Position numbers and translations under genes: made by a program. This document shows positions 14,468 to 22,947 of a DNA stretch of 64,000 bases, one piece after another. The notes under the pieces are model-generated. The model made no database searches. It was not told the DNA's origin and saw only the letters and a list, made by a program, of their open reading frames with translations. The stretch's first letter is position 1. Every line of letters starts with the position of its first letter. This DNA comes from Myxococcaceae bacterium (GTDB lineage: Bacteria; Myxococcota; Myxococcia; Myxococcales; Myxococcaceae), in assembly GCA_019694595.1 (NCBI GenBank), contig JAIBBQ010000005.1, positions 32,013 to 96,012 of the forward strand. Reading direction: 5' to 3'.

Positions 14468-16450
14468 TCAGCGCTTGGCCGGCACCATCGCGCGCACCTT
14501 GGCCCGGCGCTCGCAGGCATCGTGGTAGCCGGCGTTGCACGCCGTCTCGTACAGCCCGTCGGCGCGGTCGATGGTGGCGCGGCTCAGCGGCGGCGCCTTG
14601 ACCAGGTTGTCCGCCAGCCAGGCGCAGGACAGCGCCTCGCCGCCCGCGCAGCCCTGCTCGAGCAGCTGGGTCGACCGCTCGAGGTTCACCGGGCCCCCGA
14701 TGCCTTGCTCGTCGAAGAGCGCGACCGCACGGCACGCGGTGGCGATCTTCTTCTCGCACGCGGCCTCGAGGTGCGGCCGGTACTTCGGGCCTTCGGTGTT
14801 CACGTCGGCCCGCATCACCGCCGAGAGCAGATCGTCGCACCCGGCGACCGAGCCGCCGGCACAGGCGGCGTCGAACAGCTCGAACTCACGCTTGGGGTCG
14901 CGCTTCTCCTTGGGCCGCTTGGCGAGCGCCTCGCCGAGGTTCGTGCAGCCCAGCGGGTCCGCAGTCGCGCAGGCCTTCTCGAGGAGCCCGATGGCCTTCT
15001 CGAGGTCCACCGCGCCGGGGCCCAGGTCGCCGTCGCGGTAGAGCACGCCAGCCGAATTGCACCCGCGCACGTCGCCCAGGGTGCAGGCCTTCTCGTGGAA
15101 CTTCACCGCCTCGTTGAGGTACCCGGGCGTGGTCACCGTCGTGAGCTCGACCCCGATGCCCTGGGACAGGAACCGGCCCACGAGCCAGCACGACTCCTTG
15201 GTGTCCAGCGCGCAGCCCGCGCGCGCCGTCTCCAGCGCCTCCGCGGCCTTGCCGGGCAGCTGGTAGATCGCGACCGCGAGGCCCGTGCAGGCCTTGCCGT
15301 ACTTGAGCGCGCAGCCGGCCCGGTACGCCGCGCTCACCGCCTCGTCGTCGATGGGGCTCTGGTTCTCGAGCCACAGCGCCAGGTTGAAGCACCCGCCGCC
15401 GAGCTTCTCGTCGCAGGCCTTCGACCACAGCGCCTTGGCCTTCTCGTCGGTGAAGGGCTTCGCCGACGAGCGATCGTAGGCGTTGGCGAGGTGGAAGCAG
15501 GCCTCGGCGTCTCCCGAGGCGCACGGCTTCTCGAGGATCGCCACTGCCTGTTCCAGCTGCGGTGGCTCGCCGTAGATGAGGTTCTGCGCGTGCATTAGGC
15601 AGGCGCGCTTGGAGCCCGCGGTGCAGGCCGCGGCGAGCTCCGGCCCCAGCGCCTCGGCCTTGGCCTTGCCGAGCTCGACGAGGAGCGACGGGCGCTCGCG
15701 CGCCGCGATGCCCACCGCCACCACCGTCGTCGTCAAGAGCCCCAGGCCCACCGCGGTGGCCAGGCCGCCCACCACCCGGGCCAGCGCGCCTTCCTTGAGC
15801 CACACCAGCCCGAGGAGCGCACCCGCGAAGGCGCCGCCGAAGTGGGCTCCGAAGTCGATGTTGCCGCCGCTGCGCACGGCGACGATCGGCAGCAGCGAAG
15901 GGACCAGCAGGCGGGCCACCTGCACCTGGATCTGGCTGCGCGCCGGGCCTTCGATGCGCATCGCGACCACCATCACCGCCGCGAGCAGCGCCATCACCGC
16001 GCCCGAGGCGCCCACCGAGACGACGTTCTCCTTGGTCACCGCCAGCGACGCCAGCGAGCCCGCGAGCGCGCCCACGGTCCAGGTGGCGAGCCACCGGCCC
16101 CGGCCCACCAGGCTCTCGAGCAGCATGCCCGCCATGGCGAGCGCGAAGCCGTTGAGCGCGATGTGAATCAGGTCGCCGTGGAGCAGGGGCGCGAGGAACA
16201 CCCGCCACCACTCGTGGTCGCCCACCACCAGCGTGCGCATGGTGCCGCCCATCAGCACCAGCGTGTCGACGGAAGCGGCCAGCGCCCCGGTGGTCGGGTC
16301 GGGCGAGGTGCCCACCTCCACCAGGAACCCCACCACCAGCACGAAGAGGGTGGTGAGGGTGAGCCACGGCAGCCCGCCCCGTCCGATCGGTGCCGCCGGG
16401 GGAGGTGCGGCCGGTTCCCCGAGCAGCGAAGGACCCTGGGCGGGCGTCAT
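14468..16450 (-). CDS. Rhomboid intramembrane serine protease fused to a periplasmic or cytoplasmic Sel1-repeat tail
   Basis: The N-terminal ~255 residues form a multi-helix rhomboid domain: the catalytic Ser149 lies in GASG, His203 in GAHFGG, and HIALN (Asn100) supplies the oxyanion-side motif. After a final helix, residues ~275-660 are a long series of Sel1/TPR-like helical repeats, each carrying Cys pairs in the pattern A-C-x(6-8)-C (for example CASGDAEACFHLA and CTLGDVRGC), as in Hcp-type Cys-rich repeat proteins. The tail probably recruits substrates or partners; the regular cysteines suggest it faces the periplasm. It is convergent with guaA (ten bases apart) and follows the S46 peptidase by nine bases, so the two may be co-transcribed. 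Confidence 0.9.
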   Translation of the reverse strand: MTPAQGPSLLGEPAAPPPAAPIGRGGLPWLTLTTLFVLVVGFLVEVGTSPDPTTGALAASVDTLVLMGGTMRTLVVGDHEWWRVFLAPLLHGDLIHIALNGFALAMAGMLLESLVGRGRWLATWTVGALAGSLASLAVTKENVVSVGASGAVMALLAAVMVVAMRIEGPARSQIQVQVARLLVPSLLPIVAVRSGGNIDFGAHFGGAFAGALLGLVWLKEGALARVVGGLATAVGLGLLTTTVVAVGIAARERPSLLVELGKAKAEALGPELAAACTAGSKRACLMHAQNLIYGEPPQLEQAVAILEKPCASGDAEACFHLANAYDRSSAKPFTDEKAKALWSKACDEKLGGGCFNLALWLENQSPIDDEAVSAAYRAGCALKYGKACTGLAVAIYQLPGKAAEALETARAGCALDTKESCWLVGRFLSQGIGVELTTVTTPGYLNEAVKFHEKACTLGDVRGCNSAGVLYRDGDLGPGAVDLEKAIGLLEKACATADPLGCTNLGEALAKRPKEKRDPKREFELFDAACAGGSVAGCDDLLSAVMRADVNTEGPKYRPHLEAACEKKIATACRAVALFDEQGIGGPVNLERSTQLLEQGCAGGEALSCAWLADNLVKAPPLSRATIDRADGLYETACNAGYHDACERRAKVRAMVPAKR

Positions 16451-16459
16451 GGGCGCGCC

Positions 16460-18538
16460 TTACTTGTCGCCGGCCTTGGCGGCGCCGGCAGGGCGCAGCT
16501 CGTCGACCAGACGCTTGGCGCCGTAGATCTTCTCCAGCGCCTCGGTGATCGCCGCCGAGTGCACCGCGACGGCGCGGTTGAGCTTCTCGTCGAAGCCGTA
16601 CTCACCGCCCAGCGAGTGGATGTTGCCGTCGAACACCAGGCCGATGACCTCGCCCTTGGCGTTCACCATCGGCGAGCCGGAGTTGCCCCCGATGATGTCG
16701 TTGGTGGTGCAGAGGTTGAACGGCGTCTCCAGCAAGAGCTTCGACTTGGCGTCGAGCCAGGTCTTGGGCAGCGCGAAGGGGTCGGCCCCGGTGTGGCGCT
16801 CGAAGGCGCCGGCGAGGGTGGTGAACGGCCGGTAGTCACCGGTGTCGTCCTTGAAGCCCTTGATGGTGCCGTAGCTGATGCGCTGGGTGAAGGTGGCGTC
16901 GGGGTAGCTCGAGGTGCCGTTGAGCGCGAAGTTCGCCTTCGCCAGCAGCTCGCCCTGCTTCTTGAGCGGCCCTTCCACTTCCGCTTCCCACTGCTTGCGC
17001 ACCGCGCGGGCGTCGGCGTCGTAGAGCCGCGCGAGCTCGATCATCGGGTCCTTCGCCGCGTCGATCTTCGCCTTGCCGCCTTCGAACAGCGCGGCGCGCA
17101 CCTTCTCGTCCTTCAGCTTGGTGCCCTTGACCGCCGCCGCGGCGAGCGCTTCCGGGCTCTGCTTGCCGAAGATCTTCTTCACCACCGCGTTGTCGGCGCC
17201 CAGCTCCTCGCGGAGCTTGGTGAGCTGCCAGCCGAGCATCATGGTCTCGAACTCGTCGTAGATCGGCGCCTTCTTGGTGATCGACTGCTTGAGCTGCGGC
17301 AGCCGGGCGTCGGAGAACTCCTTGAGCCGCTCGCCGTTGGGCTTGGGCAGCTCGTCGCCCGAGCGCAGCAGGGTGCGCGCGAAGCCCAGCAGCTCGCTGG
17401 AGTTGGTGGTCTCGAGCGTGGCGTAGCTCTTGCGGAGCAGGCGGGCCTTCTCCTCGGTCGCGCTGATCGAGTCCCACACGCCGCCGTACTGCTTCTTGAG
17501 CTCGGGGTTGGCGTCGATCTTCGCGCGGAAGGCCTTCTCCGCGGCCACGCGGCCTTCGAAGAACGCCTTGTCGGCGAGCGCCTGGTGCCGGCCCTTGTAC
17601 GCCTTGATGGCGTTCTCGACGTAGAAGAGCGTGTCTTCCGAGTGGCGCTGCTGCTCGGCGCCGCGGTGCGCGTACTCGTGGAGCATGCCGCGCAGCTCGG
17701 ACAGGCGCGTCAGCCCGGCGGGCCACTTCACGTCGCGGTCGAACTCCAGCTGGCTCACGGTGAGCAGGCGGCTGGTGCCACCGGGGTTGCCGACCACGAA
17801 CGCCAGGTCGTCTTCCTTGGGCAGCTCGGAGGACCACTTGAGGTAGTGGTCCATCTTCATCGGGGCGCCGTCCTTGCCGTAGACGCGCACGAAGGCCGAG
17901 TCGAGGTCGTAGCGGGGGAAGTTGAAGTTGTCCGGGTCGCCGCCGAAGAACGCGATCGCCACTTCGGGCGCGAACACCAGCCGCACGTCCTGGAAGCGGC
18001 GGTACTTGTAGAGCTCGAAGCGGCCGCCGCGGTACAGCGAGATGACCTCGCAGCGCAGCTCGTCGCTGGTGCCGCAGGCCTTCTCGAGCTCGGCCAGCTT
18101 GGCCTTCTGCACCTCGTTGAACTTCGCGTCGTCGACGCCCTTGGTGGCTTCCTGGACCTGCTTGGTGACGTCGGTCATCTCCACCAGCTGGTTGATCTCC
18201 ATGCCGGGGCAGGCCTTCTCGTCCTTCTGCGTCTTCGCGAACCAGCCGTTCTTCACGAAGTCCTGCTTGGGGGTCGACAGGTCCTGCACGCACGAGTGCA
18301 CGCAGTGGTGGTTGGTCATCACCAGGCCGGTCTCGGAGACGATCGACGCCGAGCAGCCGCCCGCGAGCCGCACCGCCGACAGGCGGACGTGGTCGAGCCA
18401 GTCCTGCGTCGGGGCCGAGCCGTACTTCTTCTTCATCGCCTCCGCGGGGAAGGAATTGAGCAGCCACATGCCTTCGTCGGCGAAGGCGGGCAGGGCGAGA
18501 ACCGAGAGTACGGCCGCGAGCTTCAGCGAGCGCGACAT
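16460..18538 (-). CDS. S46 family serine dipeptidyl-peptidase (DPP7/DPP11 type)
   Basis: The product has a signal peptide (MSRSLKLAAVLSVLALPAFA) followed by DEGMWLLNSFP, the usual mature start of S46 exopeptidases. The family motifs are complete: TNHHCV around residue 75-80 with the catalytic His, and GGNSGSP with catalytic Ser620 followed by VIGLVFDGN. The length of 692 residues is typical. Such enzymes release dipeptides from oligopeptides in the periplasm, which fits a predatory or proteolytic life style. Start ATG 18538 has AGGAG five to six bases upstream. It precedes the rhomboid gene by nine bases and may share its transcript. Confidence 0.94.
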   Translation of the reverse strand: MSRSLKLAAVLSVLALPAFADEGMWLLNSFPAEAMKKKYGSAPTQDWLDHVRLSAVRLAGGCSASIVSETGLVMTNHHCVHSCVQDLSTPKQDFVKNGWFAKTQKDEKACPGMEINQLVEMTDVTKQVQEATKGVDDAKFNEVQKAKLAELEKACGTSDELRCEVISLYRGGRFELYKYRRFQDVRLVFAPEVAIAFFGGDPDNFNFPRYDLDSAFVRVYGKDGAPMKMDHYLKWSSELPKEDDLAFVVGNPGGTSRLLTVSQLEFDRDVKWPAGLTRLSELRGMLHEYAHRGAEQQRHSEDTLFYVENAIKAYKGRHQALADKAFFEGRVAAEKAFRAKIDANPELKKQYGGVWDSISATEEKARLLRKSYATLETTNSSELLGFARTLLRSGDELPKPNGERLKEFSDARLPQLKQSITKKAPIYDEFETMMLGWQLTKLREELGADNAVVKKIFGKQSPEALAAAAVKGTKLKDEKVRAALFEGGKAKIDAAKDPMIELARLYDADARAVRKQWEAEVEGPLKKQGELLAKANFALNGTSSYPDATFTQRISYGTIKGFKDDTGDYRPFTTLAGAFERHTGADPFALPKTWLDAKSKLLLETPFNLCTTNDIIGGNSGSPMVNAKGEVIGLVFDGNIHSLGGEYGFDEKLNRAVAVHSAAITEALEKIYGAKRLVDELRPAGAAKAGDK

Positions 18539-18626
18539 GGGGGCTCCTTGAGGCGGGTGACGGTGAACCGGCCCCACGGCTCTTGCCGAACGAGGGGCCG
18601 TGATTCAAGGGCCGATTTCGCGTGGG

Positions 18627-19889
18627 CTACCGCAGCGACACCCGGAGTCCCAGGTAGCCGTAAGGGCCGCCGTGCAGCGGTTGGCCCATGAGGAAGCCGG
18701 GCAGCTTGGCCCCCAGCTTTCCGCTCAACCACAGCCGCTCGAGGAGCTGCACGTCGAGCAGCACCGCCGAAGCGGCGCCGAAGCGCAGCGGCGCGTCCTG
18801 CACGTTGCGCAGGTCGAACAGCAGCTCCGGCTGCACCCACACGTCGGCCTCCAGCCCCAGCCGCACGCCCGGGCCCACCGGGAGCTGGTACGCGTGGATG
18901 CCCAGGCCGACCGCCTGCGCCAGGCCCGAGCTCGTGAAGCGCACCGTGGTCTCCACGAGCCACCCCTGATCGCCGAGGTCGAGGCGCAGCTGGTGCTCGA
19001 GGCCGAAGGGCGAAGGCACCACCCGGACGCCCGGGAGCCACCAGCCGCCCGGCCGGGACAGGCGGGGGATCTCCACCGTGCGCCGGCCGTGCACCAGGAA
19101 GTCCCAGAGCACGCCCTTGAGCGCCACCCACACCGCGGGATCGAGGAGCTTGGTCGCGTACCCGACGCGGATCCGGCGGTCGAGACCGCGCAGGTCCTCC
19201 GGGCGCCACTGGTTGAAGCGGCCGCTCAGCCCGTCGAACCAGGTGTCCGGGTCCGCCGACACGCCGCCCTGGCCGAGCCGCTGACCGTCGAACAGGAAGC
19301 GGGGCAGGTAGTCCGCCTCGTCGCGCAGGAGCCCCACCAGGGCGAACGCCGACAGCTCTCCTCGCGTGAGGCCCTCGCGCCAGGTCCAGGCGATCGACAG
19401 CTCCGAGGACTCGATTCCGCCGGCGTGCACCGGGTCGTCGCGGTCGGCGAAGCCGCTGCGCACGTACTCCGTGCGACCGGAGAAGGGCGTGCCGTCGCCG
19501 AGGATGAAGGACCAAGGGACCGGCACCTTGAACTGGTACGCCGGCCACTGGCCGAATTCGCGCGCACGCGCCCCGTGGCCGAACACCTCGTGCACCAGCG
19601 TGCCCTGGAAGCTCGCGATGGGCACGTCGAGCAGCGCCAGGCGCAGCGCCCGGGCGGCCACGGCCACCACCTTGGGCGCAGGCGACGACTCGTCGAACGA
19701 CAGCGCCCGGGAGACCGGCGCATCCCACGCGTAGATGGCGGGGGTGAGGCTCTCCAGGGTGCGAACGCCGGGCTCCATGGAGAACGACGGGTCGAGGAAC
19801 GCCGACACCAGCTGGCCGTCGGGTGACTGAGCCTTCGCGCTGGCGGCCCACAGCGCGGCCAGCGCGACGAGCGGCCAGCGGCTACTCAC
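18627..19889 (-). CDS. Secreted, probably outer-membrane protein with an HExxxH motif
   Basis: A signal peptide (start VSSRWPLVALAALWAASAKA) leads a 420-residue protein that I do not recognise. VHEVFGHGARAR places H100-E101 and His105 in an HExxxH arrangement that could bind zinc, similar in form to the TldD/M103 motif but without other TldD features. The second half alternates polar and hydrophobic residues with many Trp, Tyr and Gly and ends GYLGLRVSLR, consistent with a beta-barrel. GTG 19889 is preferred because it overlaps the upstream stop (GTGAGTAG) and gives a good signal peptide; an earlier in-frame start at 19946 would not. It is coupled to the lipoprotein gene upstream. Confidence 0.7.
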   Translation of the reverse strand: MSSRWPLVALAALWAASAKAQSPDGQLVSAFLDPSFSMEPGVRTLESLTPAIYAWDAPVSRALSFDESSPAPKVVAVAARALRLALLDVPIASFQGTLVHEVFGHGARAREFGQWPAYQFKVPVPWSFILGDGTPFSGRTEYVRSGFADRDDPVHAGGIESSELSIAWTWREGLTRGELSAFALVGLLRDEADYLPRFLFDGQRLGQGGVSADPDTWFDGLSGRFNQWRPEDLRGLDRRIRVGYATKLLDPAVWVALKGVLWDFLVHGRRTVEIPRLSRPGGWWLPGVRVVPSPFGLEHQLRLDLGDQGWLVETTVRFTSSGLAQAVGLGIHAYQLPVGPGVRLGLEADVWVQPELLFDLRNVQDAPLRFGAASAVLLDVQLLERLWLSGKLGAKLPGFLMGQPLHGGPYGYLGLRVSLR

Positions 19890-20916
19890 AGACGACCTCG
19901 AGGCGGGTGAGGTCGCGGAGCCCGGCGCCGAGCACCGACAGGCCACCGTCGCCGATGGAGAGCCCGGCAGCCGCGAAGAAGCTGCCTTCGCCGGTCCGGG
20001 TCAGGCCGAGGTCGGGGCCGCGCTTGCGGTCCTGGCCGTCGGCCAGCGCGAGGAAGGGGCCGCTCGCCGGGCCGTCGGAGACCTGTGCCACCACCGCGGT
20101 GAGCCCGGGCGCGGCCAGGAGCCCGGTGATGGCCGTGGCCGACGACAGACGGAAGGCCCGGGGCCTGTCCGGCGAGCCCACCAGCAGGGACGACTCCGGG
20201 CCGATCCACGCCATGGTCGGCGAGGTGACCTGGCCGGACAGCGCCGACAGGGCCGTCGCACCTTCCGGCAGCGGCCAGCGCTGGACTTGCGTCAGCGAGG
20301 TGTCGAGCAGCTCGAGCGTCTGCGCACCGCAGATGCCGACGTGGGAGTCATCGAGTGGCAGCAGCCGCGGGCCCTGGAGGCCTCCGGCGACCGGGAGCGG
20401 CCGCCGGGCGATCTCCCGGAGCTCGGCGTCGAGCGACAGCAGGGCGCCGCCGTCCGGGCTCAGGGTGATGAGCCACAGGCCCGACCGGTGGGCTTCCGCC
20501 TGGATCGGGAAGCCGTCGAACGCCGCCGGGACCGGGCCGTCGCCACCGTCGGCCGGGATCAGACGCACCGTGAACCCGGCGTCGGCGCGGGAGACCACCG
20601 CGAACTCGCCGCCGGGGCCGGCCGTCGGCAGCACCAGGGGGGCACCTGCGGTCGACAGCCCGGGCGGGGCAGACCTGGCCACCGTCTGCACCACCGAGAG
20701 CCCCTGGTCGAACGTCACCCGCCGCAAGGTGAGGCCGCCGTCGATCGCGGTCTCTGCCTGAGTGGCTTCGAAGCCCGTCGGACGCCGGGTCAGACGCCAC
20801 GCCGTGCCGCCCGCCGAGCTTGCGACCACCGCGTCGCCCGCCAACCGACAGGGCGCGCGATAGCCGGGGCCGCACGCCGCCAGGACTCCGAGCACGAGGA
20901 CCGCGATTCGACCCAT
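19882..20916 (-). CDS. Lipoprotein of unknown function, probably a beta-propeller-like fold
   Basis: The 344-residue product begins with a lipoprotein signal ending in LAAC (start ATG 20916, MGRIAVLVLGVLAAC). The mature part is a chain of short beta-type segments with recurring Gly-Asp turns, suggesting a propeller, though I see no clear repeat signature such as WD40 or PQQ. It overlaps the following HExxxH gene by eight bases, so the two are translationally coupled and may act together at the envelope. The opposite-strand lipoprotein gene at 21055 starts 138 bases away, and the two share an unusually AT-rich promoter region. Confidence 0.7.
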   Translation of the reverse strand: MGRIAVLVLGVLAACGPGYRAPCRLAGDAVVASSAGGTAWRLTRRPTGFEATQAETAIDGGLTLRRVTFDQGLSVVQTVARSAPPGLSTAGAPLVLPTAGPGGEFAVVSRADAGFTVRLIPADGGDGPVPAAFDGFPIQAEAHRSGLWLITLSPDGGALLSLDAELREIARRPLPVAGGLQGPRLLPLDDSHVGICGAQTLELLDTSLTQVQRWPLPEGATALSALSGQVTSPTMAWIGPESSLLVGSPDRPRAFRLSSATAITGLLAAPGLTAVVAQVSDGPASGPFLALADGQDRKRGPDLGLTRTGEGSFFAAAGLSIGDGGLSVLGAGLRDLTRLEVVCE

Positions 20917-20976
20917 GGCCAGGGCAGCGTGTGGCACCACGCGGCGAGCGCCGGCAAGCCGTTCCCACTGTCAGAC

Positions 20977-21001
20977 ATAGGTTTACATAACGTATATTAT
21001 C
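20977..21001. promoter_or_regulatory. AT-rich segment in a divergent promoter region
   Basis: ATAGGTTTACATAACGTATATTATC stands out in very GC-rich DNA between the divergent lipoprotein genes starting at 20916 (-) and 21055 (+). It contains TTTACA and TATATT elements, though not at normal sigma-70 spacing. TCAGAC occurs on both sides (20971 and 21000), and AACGT and ACGTT flank the core as an inverted repeat, suggesting a promoter or regulator site. Confidence 0.4.
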
Positions 21002-21054
21002 AGACGTTGCGTTGGGCTGGATCTGGCGGGGTTCTCGCGGGATACGCAGGCTCG

Positions 21055-21612
21055 ATGCGGCTGCGCGGCTGGGTGTCGATGGTGCTGCTCCTGGGGTCAT
21101 CGGCGTGCCCGCCGGCGACGCCTGTGCCCGTCGATGCCGGCGGTGTCGGTGGCGAGGCCGACGCGGCGGTGGGCGTCGGTGATGCGGGCGCGCTGATGGT
21201 CGACGCCGGGCCTGCGGAACTCGTGTGGTCGGCGGTGCTGACGCTGAAAGACGGCGGCAGCCAGGTGCTGGTGCCCGGCCCGGGCCGCGTGGAGATCGGC
21301 CCCGCCACCAAGCTCAGCCTGCGCATCGAACCGGTGCTGGTCGACTACCGTGTCCGGTTGCTCGACGGCAGCGACCAGGTGGTGGCGAGCGACGACGAAG
21401 CCCAGGCCCTCGACGGCGGCATCGACTACTGGTTGGCGCTCCAGGCCCCCCTCTCTCCGGGCCGCAGCTACAGCCTCCACCTGGACCCCGAAGTCGGCCC
21501 GGAGCTGCGCGACGCCCGCGGCGCCACCTACCGGGACCTGGAACAGCTCCTCAAGGTCGAAGGCCAGATCGAGCCCGCCAAGCCCGCCCCGGGCCGCAAG
21601 AAGCGTCACTGA
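21055..21612 (+). CDS. Small lipoprotein of unknown function
   Basis: This 185-residue protein has a signal peptide with lipobox-like SSAC (MRLRGWVSMVLLLGSSAC), then an Asp/Ala/Gly/Val-rich linker of the kind common in myxobacterial lipoproteins. After that comes a compact beta-rich domain with LTLKDGGSQV and YRVRLLDGSDQVV, reminiscent of an Ig-like fold, and a Lys/Arg tail. ATG 21055 is chosen because it gives the signal peptide; the same frame is open further upstream but antisense to another gene. The stop overlaps the convergent histidine-kinase gene by seven bases. No function can be assigned. Confidence 0.7.
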   Translation: MRLRGWVSMVLLLGSSACPPATPVPVDAGGVGGEADAAVGVGDAGALMVDAGPAELVWSAVLTLKDGGSQVLVPGPGRVEIGPATKLSLRIEPVLVDYRVRLLDGSDQVVASDDEAQALDGGIDYWLALQAPLSPGRSYSLHLDPEVGPELRDARGATYRDLEQLLKVEGQIEPAKPAPGRKKRH

Positions 21613-22937
21613 CGCCCGTGGGCCTCGGTGAGGCCTGGCCGCTCGTGCGTCGGCGCCTGCGCCGCGAGCGCTTCCATGGCCTCGGCATCGGCCGGCCAGC
21701 GCACGGTCACCGTGGTGCCTTCGCCGGGCGTGCTGTCGATCGACACCTGGCCGCCGTGGAGGTTCACCAGCAAGAGCACCGTGGCCATGCCCAGGCCAGT
21801 GCCCTTGCCGCGGGGTTTGGTGGTGAAGAACGGCTCCCCGAGGCGGTCGAGCTCCTGGTCGCTCATGCCCTGGCCGGTGTCCACCACCTGGATCTGGCTG
21901 AACGCCGGCCCCGCACGGCGAGGCGCCGGGTGCAGCCGGACCAGCACCGTGCCGCCACCCTTGGTCGCGTCCCGGGCGTTGTGCACCAGGTTCAGCACCA
22001 CCTGCTCGAGCTGGGTCGCGTCGGCGTAGAAGGTCACCCGGTCGTCGACGTCGAAGGCCACCTCCCACGGCGGCTGCACCGTGGCGGCCAGGAGCTGCGC
22101 CAGGTGCCCCTTGAGGTGGCGGGCTTCCAGCAGCTGCGCCTGCGGCGGCTCGCGCCGGCCCAGGAGCACCAGCTGCTTCACCAGCGCCGAGCTCTGTTCG
22201 GCCGAGGTGCGGATCATCTGGGAAATCTGCTTGCCGTCGACGTCGAGCCGCTTGTCGAGAAGCTCGAGGCCGTTGGTCACCACCGCCAGGAGGTTGTTCA
22301 AATCGTGGCCCACGCCCGCGGCGAACCGGGCGATGGCTTCCAGCCGCTGCTGGTCCTTGGCCCGCAGCTCGAGCTGGTGCGCCTGCCGCTCGACCTCCAC
22401 CCGGGACTCGGCTTCCACGAAGTACGCCAGGAGGTCCGCCACCGTGGCGGCGAACTGGTGCTCCTCGGGCAGCCAGCCCCGGCGCGGCCCGACGTGCTCC
22501 AGGCACACCACGCCGATCACCTGACCGTCGCGGTAGATGGCCGAGTCGAGCATCGAGGTGATGCCGTTGGGCACCAGGTAGCTCTGGGCCAGCTCTCGGG
22601 TCTGCGGGTCGTTCTGGGCGTCGTCGGTGGCGATGAAGCGGTGCTCGCGGATCGCGCTCGCGTACACGGGCACCCGCGAGACCTGCAGCGGGCTCAGGTC
22701 GATGACGTGCCGCACCCGCCGATCGTGCAGCCACGCGCAGCGCAAGAGGTCGTTCTCGGGCTCGAAGAACCACACGCCGACCCGGTCCACGTCCATCGCC
22801 TCGGCGGCGAGCTCGGCGATCTGCCGGTACAGCTCGCGCAGCCCGCCCCCCGGCTTGAGGCGGCTGAGCTTGAGCCGCACCTCGGTGAAGCCGACCCGCG
22901 CGGTGACCGCGCTCTGCTCCTCAGGTGTCCCCGCCAT
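21606..22937 (-). CDS. Cytoplasmic GAF-domain sensor histidine kinase
   Basis: The 443-residue protein has a GAF domain at about residues 30-175, a coiled linker, a dimerisation/phospho-acceptor helix with His211 (GVGHDLNNLLAVV), and an HATPase domain with the N-box NLVHNARDA, DTGQGM, and the GTGLGMA box. No membrane segment is seen, so the signal is probably intracellular. The DLNN H-box is typical of NtrB/HK4-like kinases that often pair with sigma-54 activators, but no response regulator is adjacent. Start ATG 22937 (MAGTPEEQ) gives a clean N-terminus. It is the last gene of the long minus-strand run, ten bases after the RNase H-like gene. Confidence 0.9.
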   Translation of the reverse strand: MAGTPEEQSAVTARVGFTEVRLKLSRLKPGGGLRELYRQIAELAAEAMDVDRVGVWFFEPENDLLRCAWLHDRRVRHVIDLSPLQVSRVPVYASAIREHRFIATDDAQNDPQTRELAQSYLVPNGITSMLDSAIYRDGQVIGVVCLEHVGPRRGWLPEEHQFAATVADLLAYFVEAESRVEVERQAHQLELRAKDQQRLEAIARFAAGVGHDLNNLLAVVTNGLELLDKRLDVDGKQISQMIRTSAEQSSALVKQLVLLGRREPPQAQLLEARHLKGHLAQLLAATVQPPWEVAFDVDDRVTFYADATQLEQVVLNLVHNARDATKGGGTVLVRLHPAPRRAGPAFSQIQVVDTGQGMSDQELDRLGEPFFTTKPRGKGTGLGMATVLLLVNLHGGQVSIDSTPGEGTTVTVRWPADAEAMEALAAQAPTHERPGLTEAHGRQ

Positions 22938-22947
22938 GGGCCGAAGT

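Noticed and set aside
15842..18691. A plus-strand open frame of about 950 codons opposite the rhomboid and S46 genes
   Set aside because: Catalytic motifs of both the rhomboid and the S46 peptidase are on the minus strand; the plus-strand sequence is His/Arg/Glu/Gly-rich noise.
18627..19889. The HExxxH protein as a TldD/M103 peptidase
   Set aside because: Only the short HEVFGHG motif is shared; the TldD core, cysteine cluster and size are absent, and the protein is secreted.
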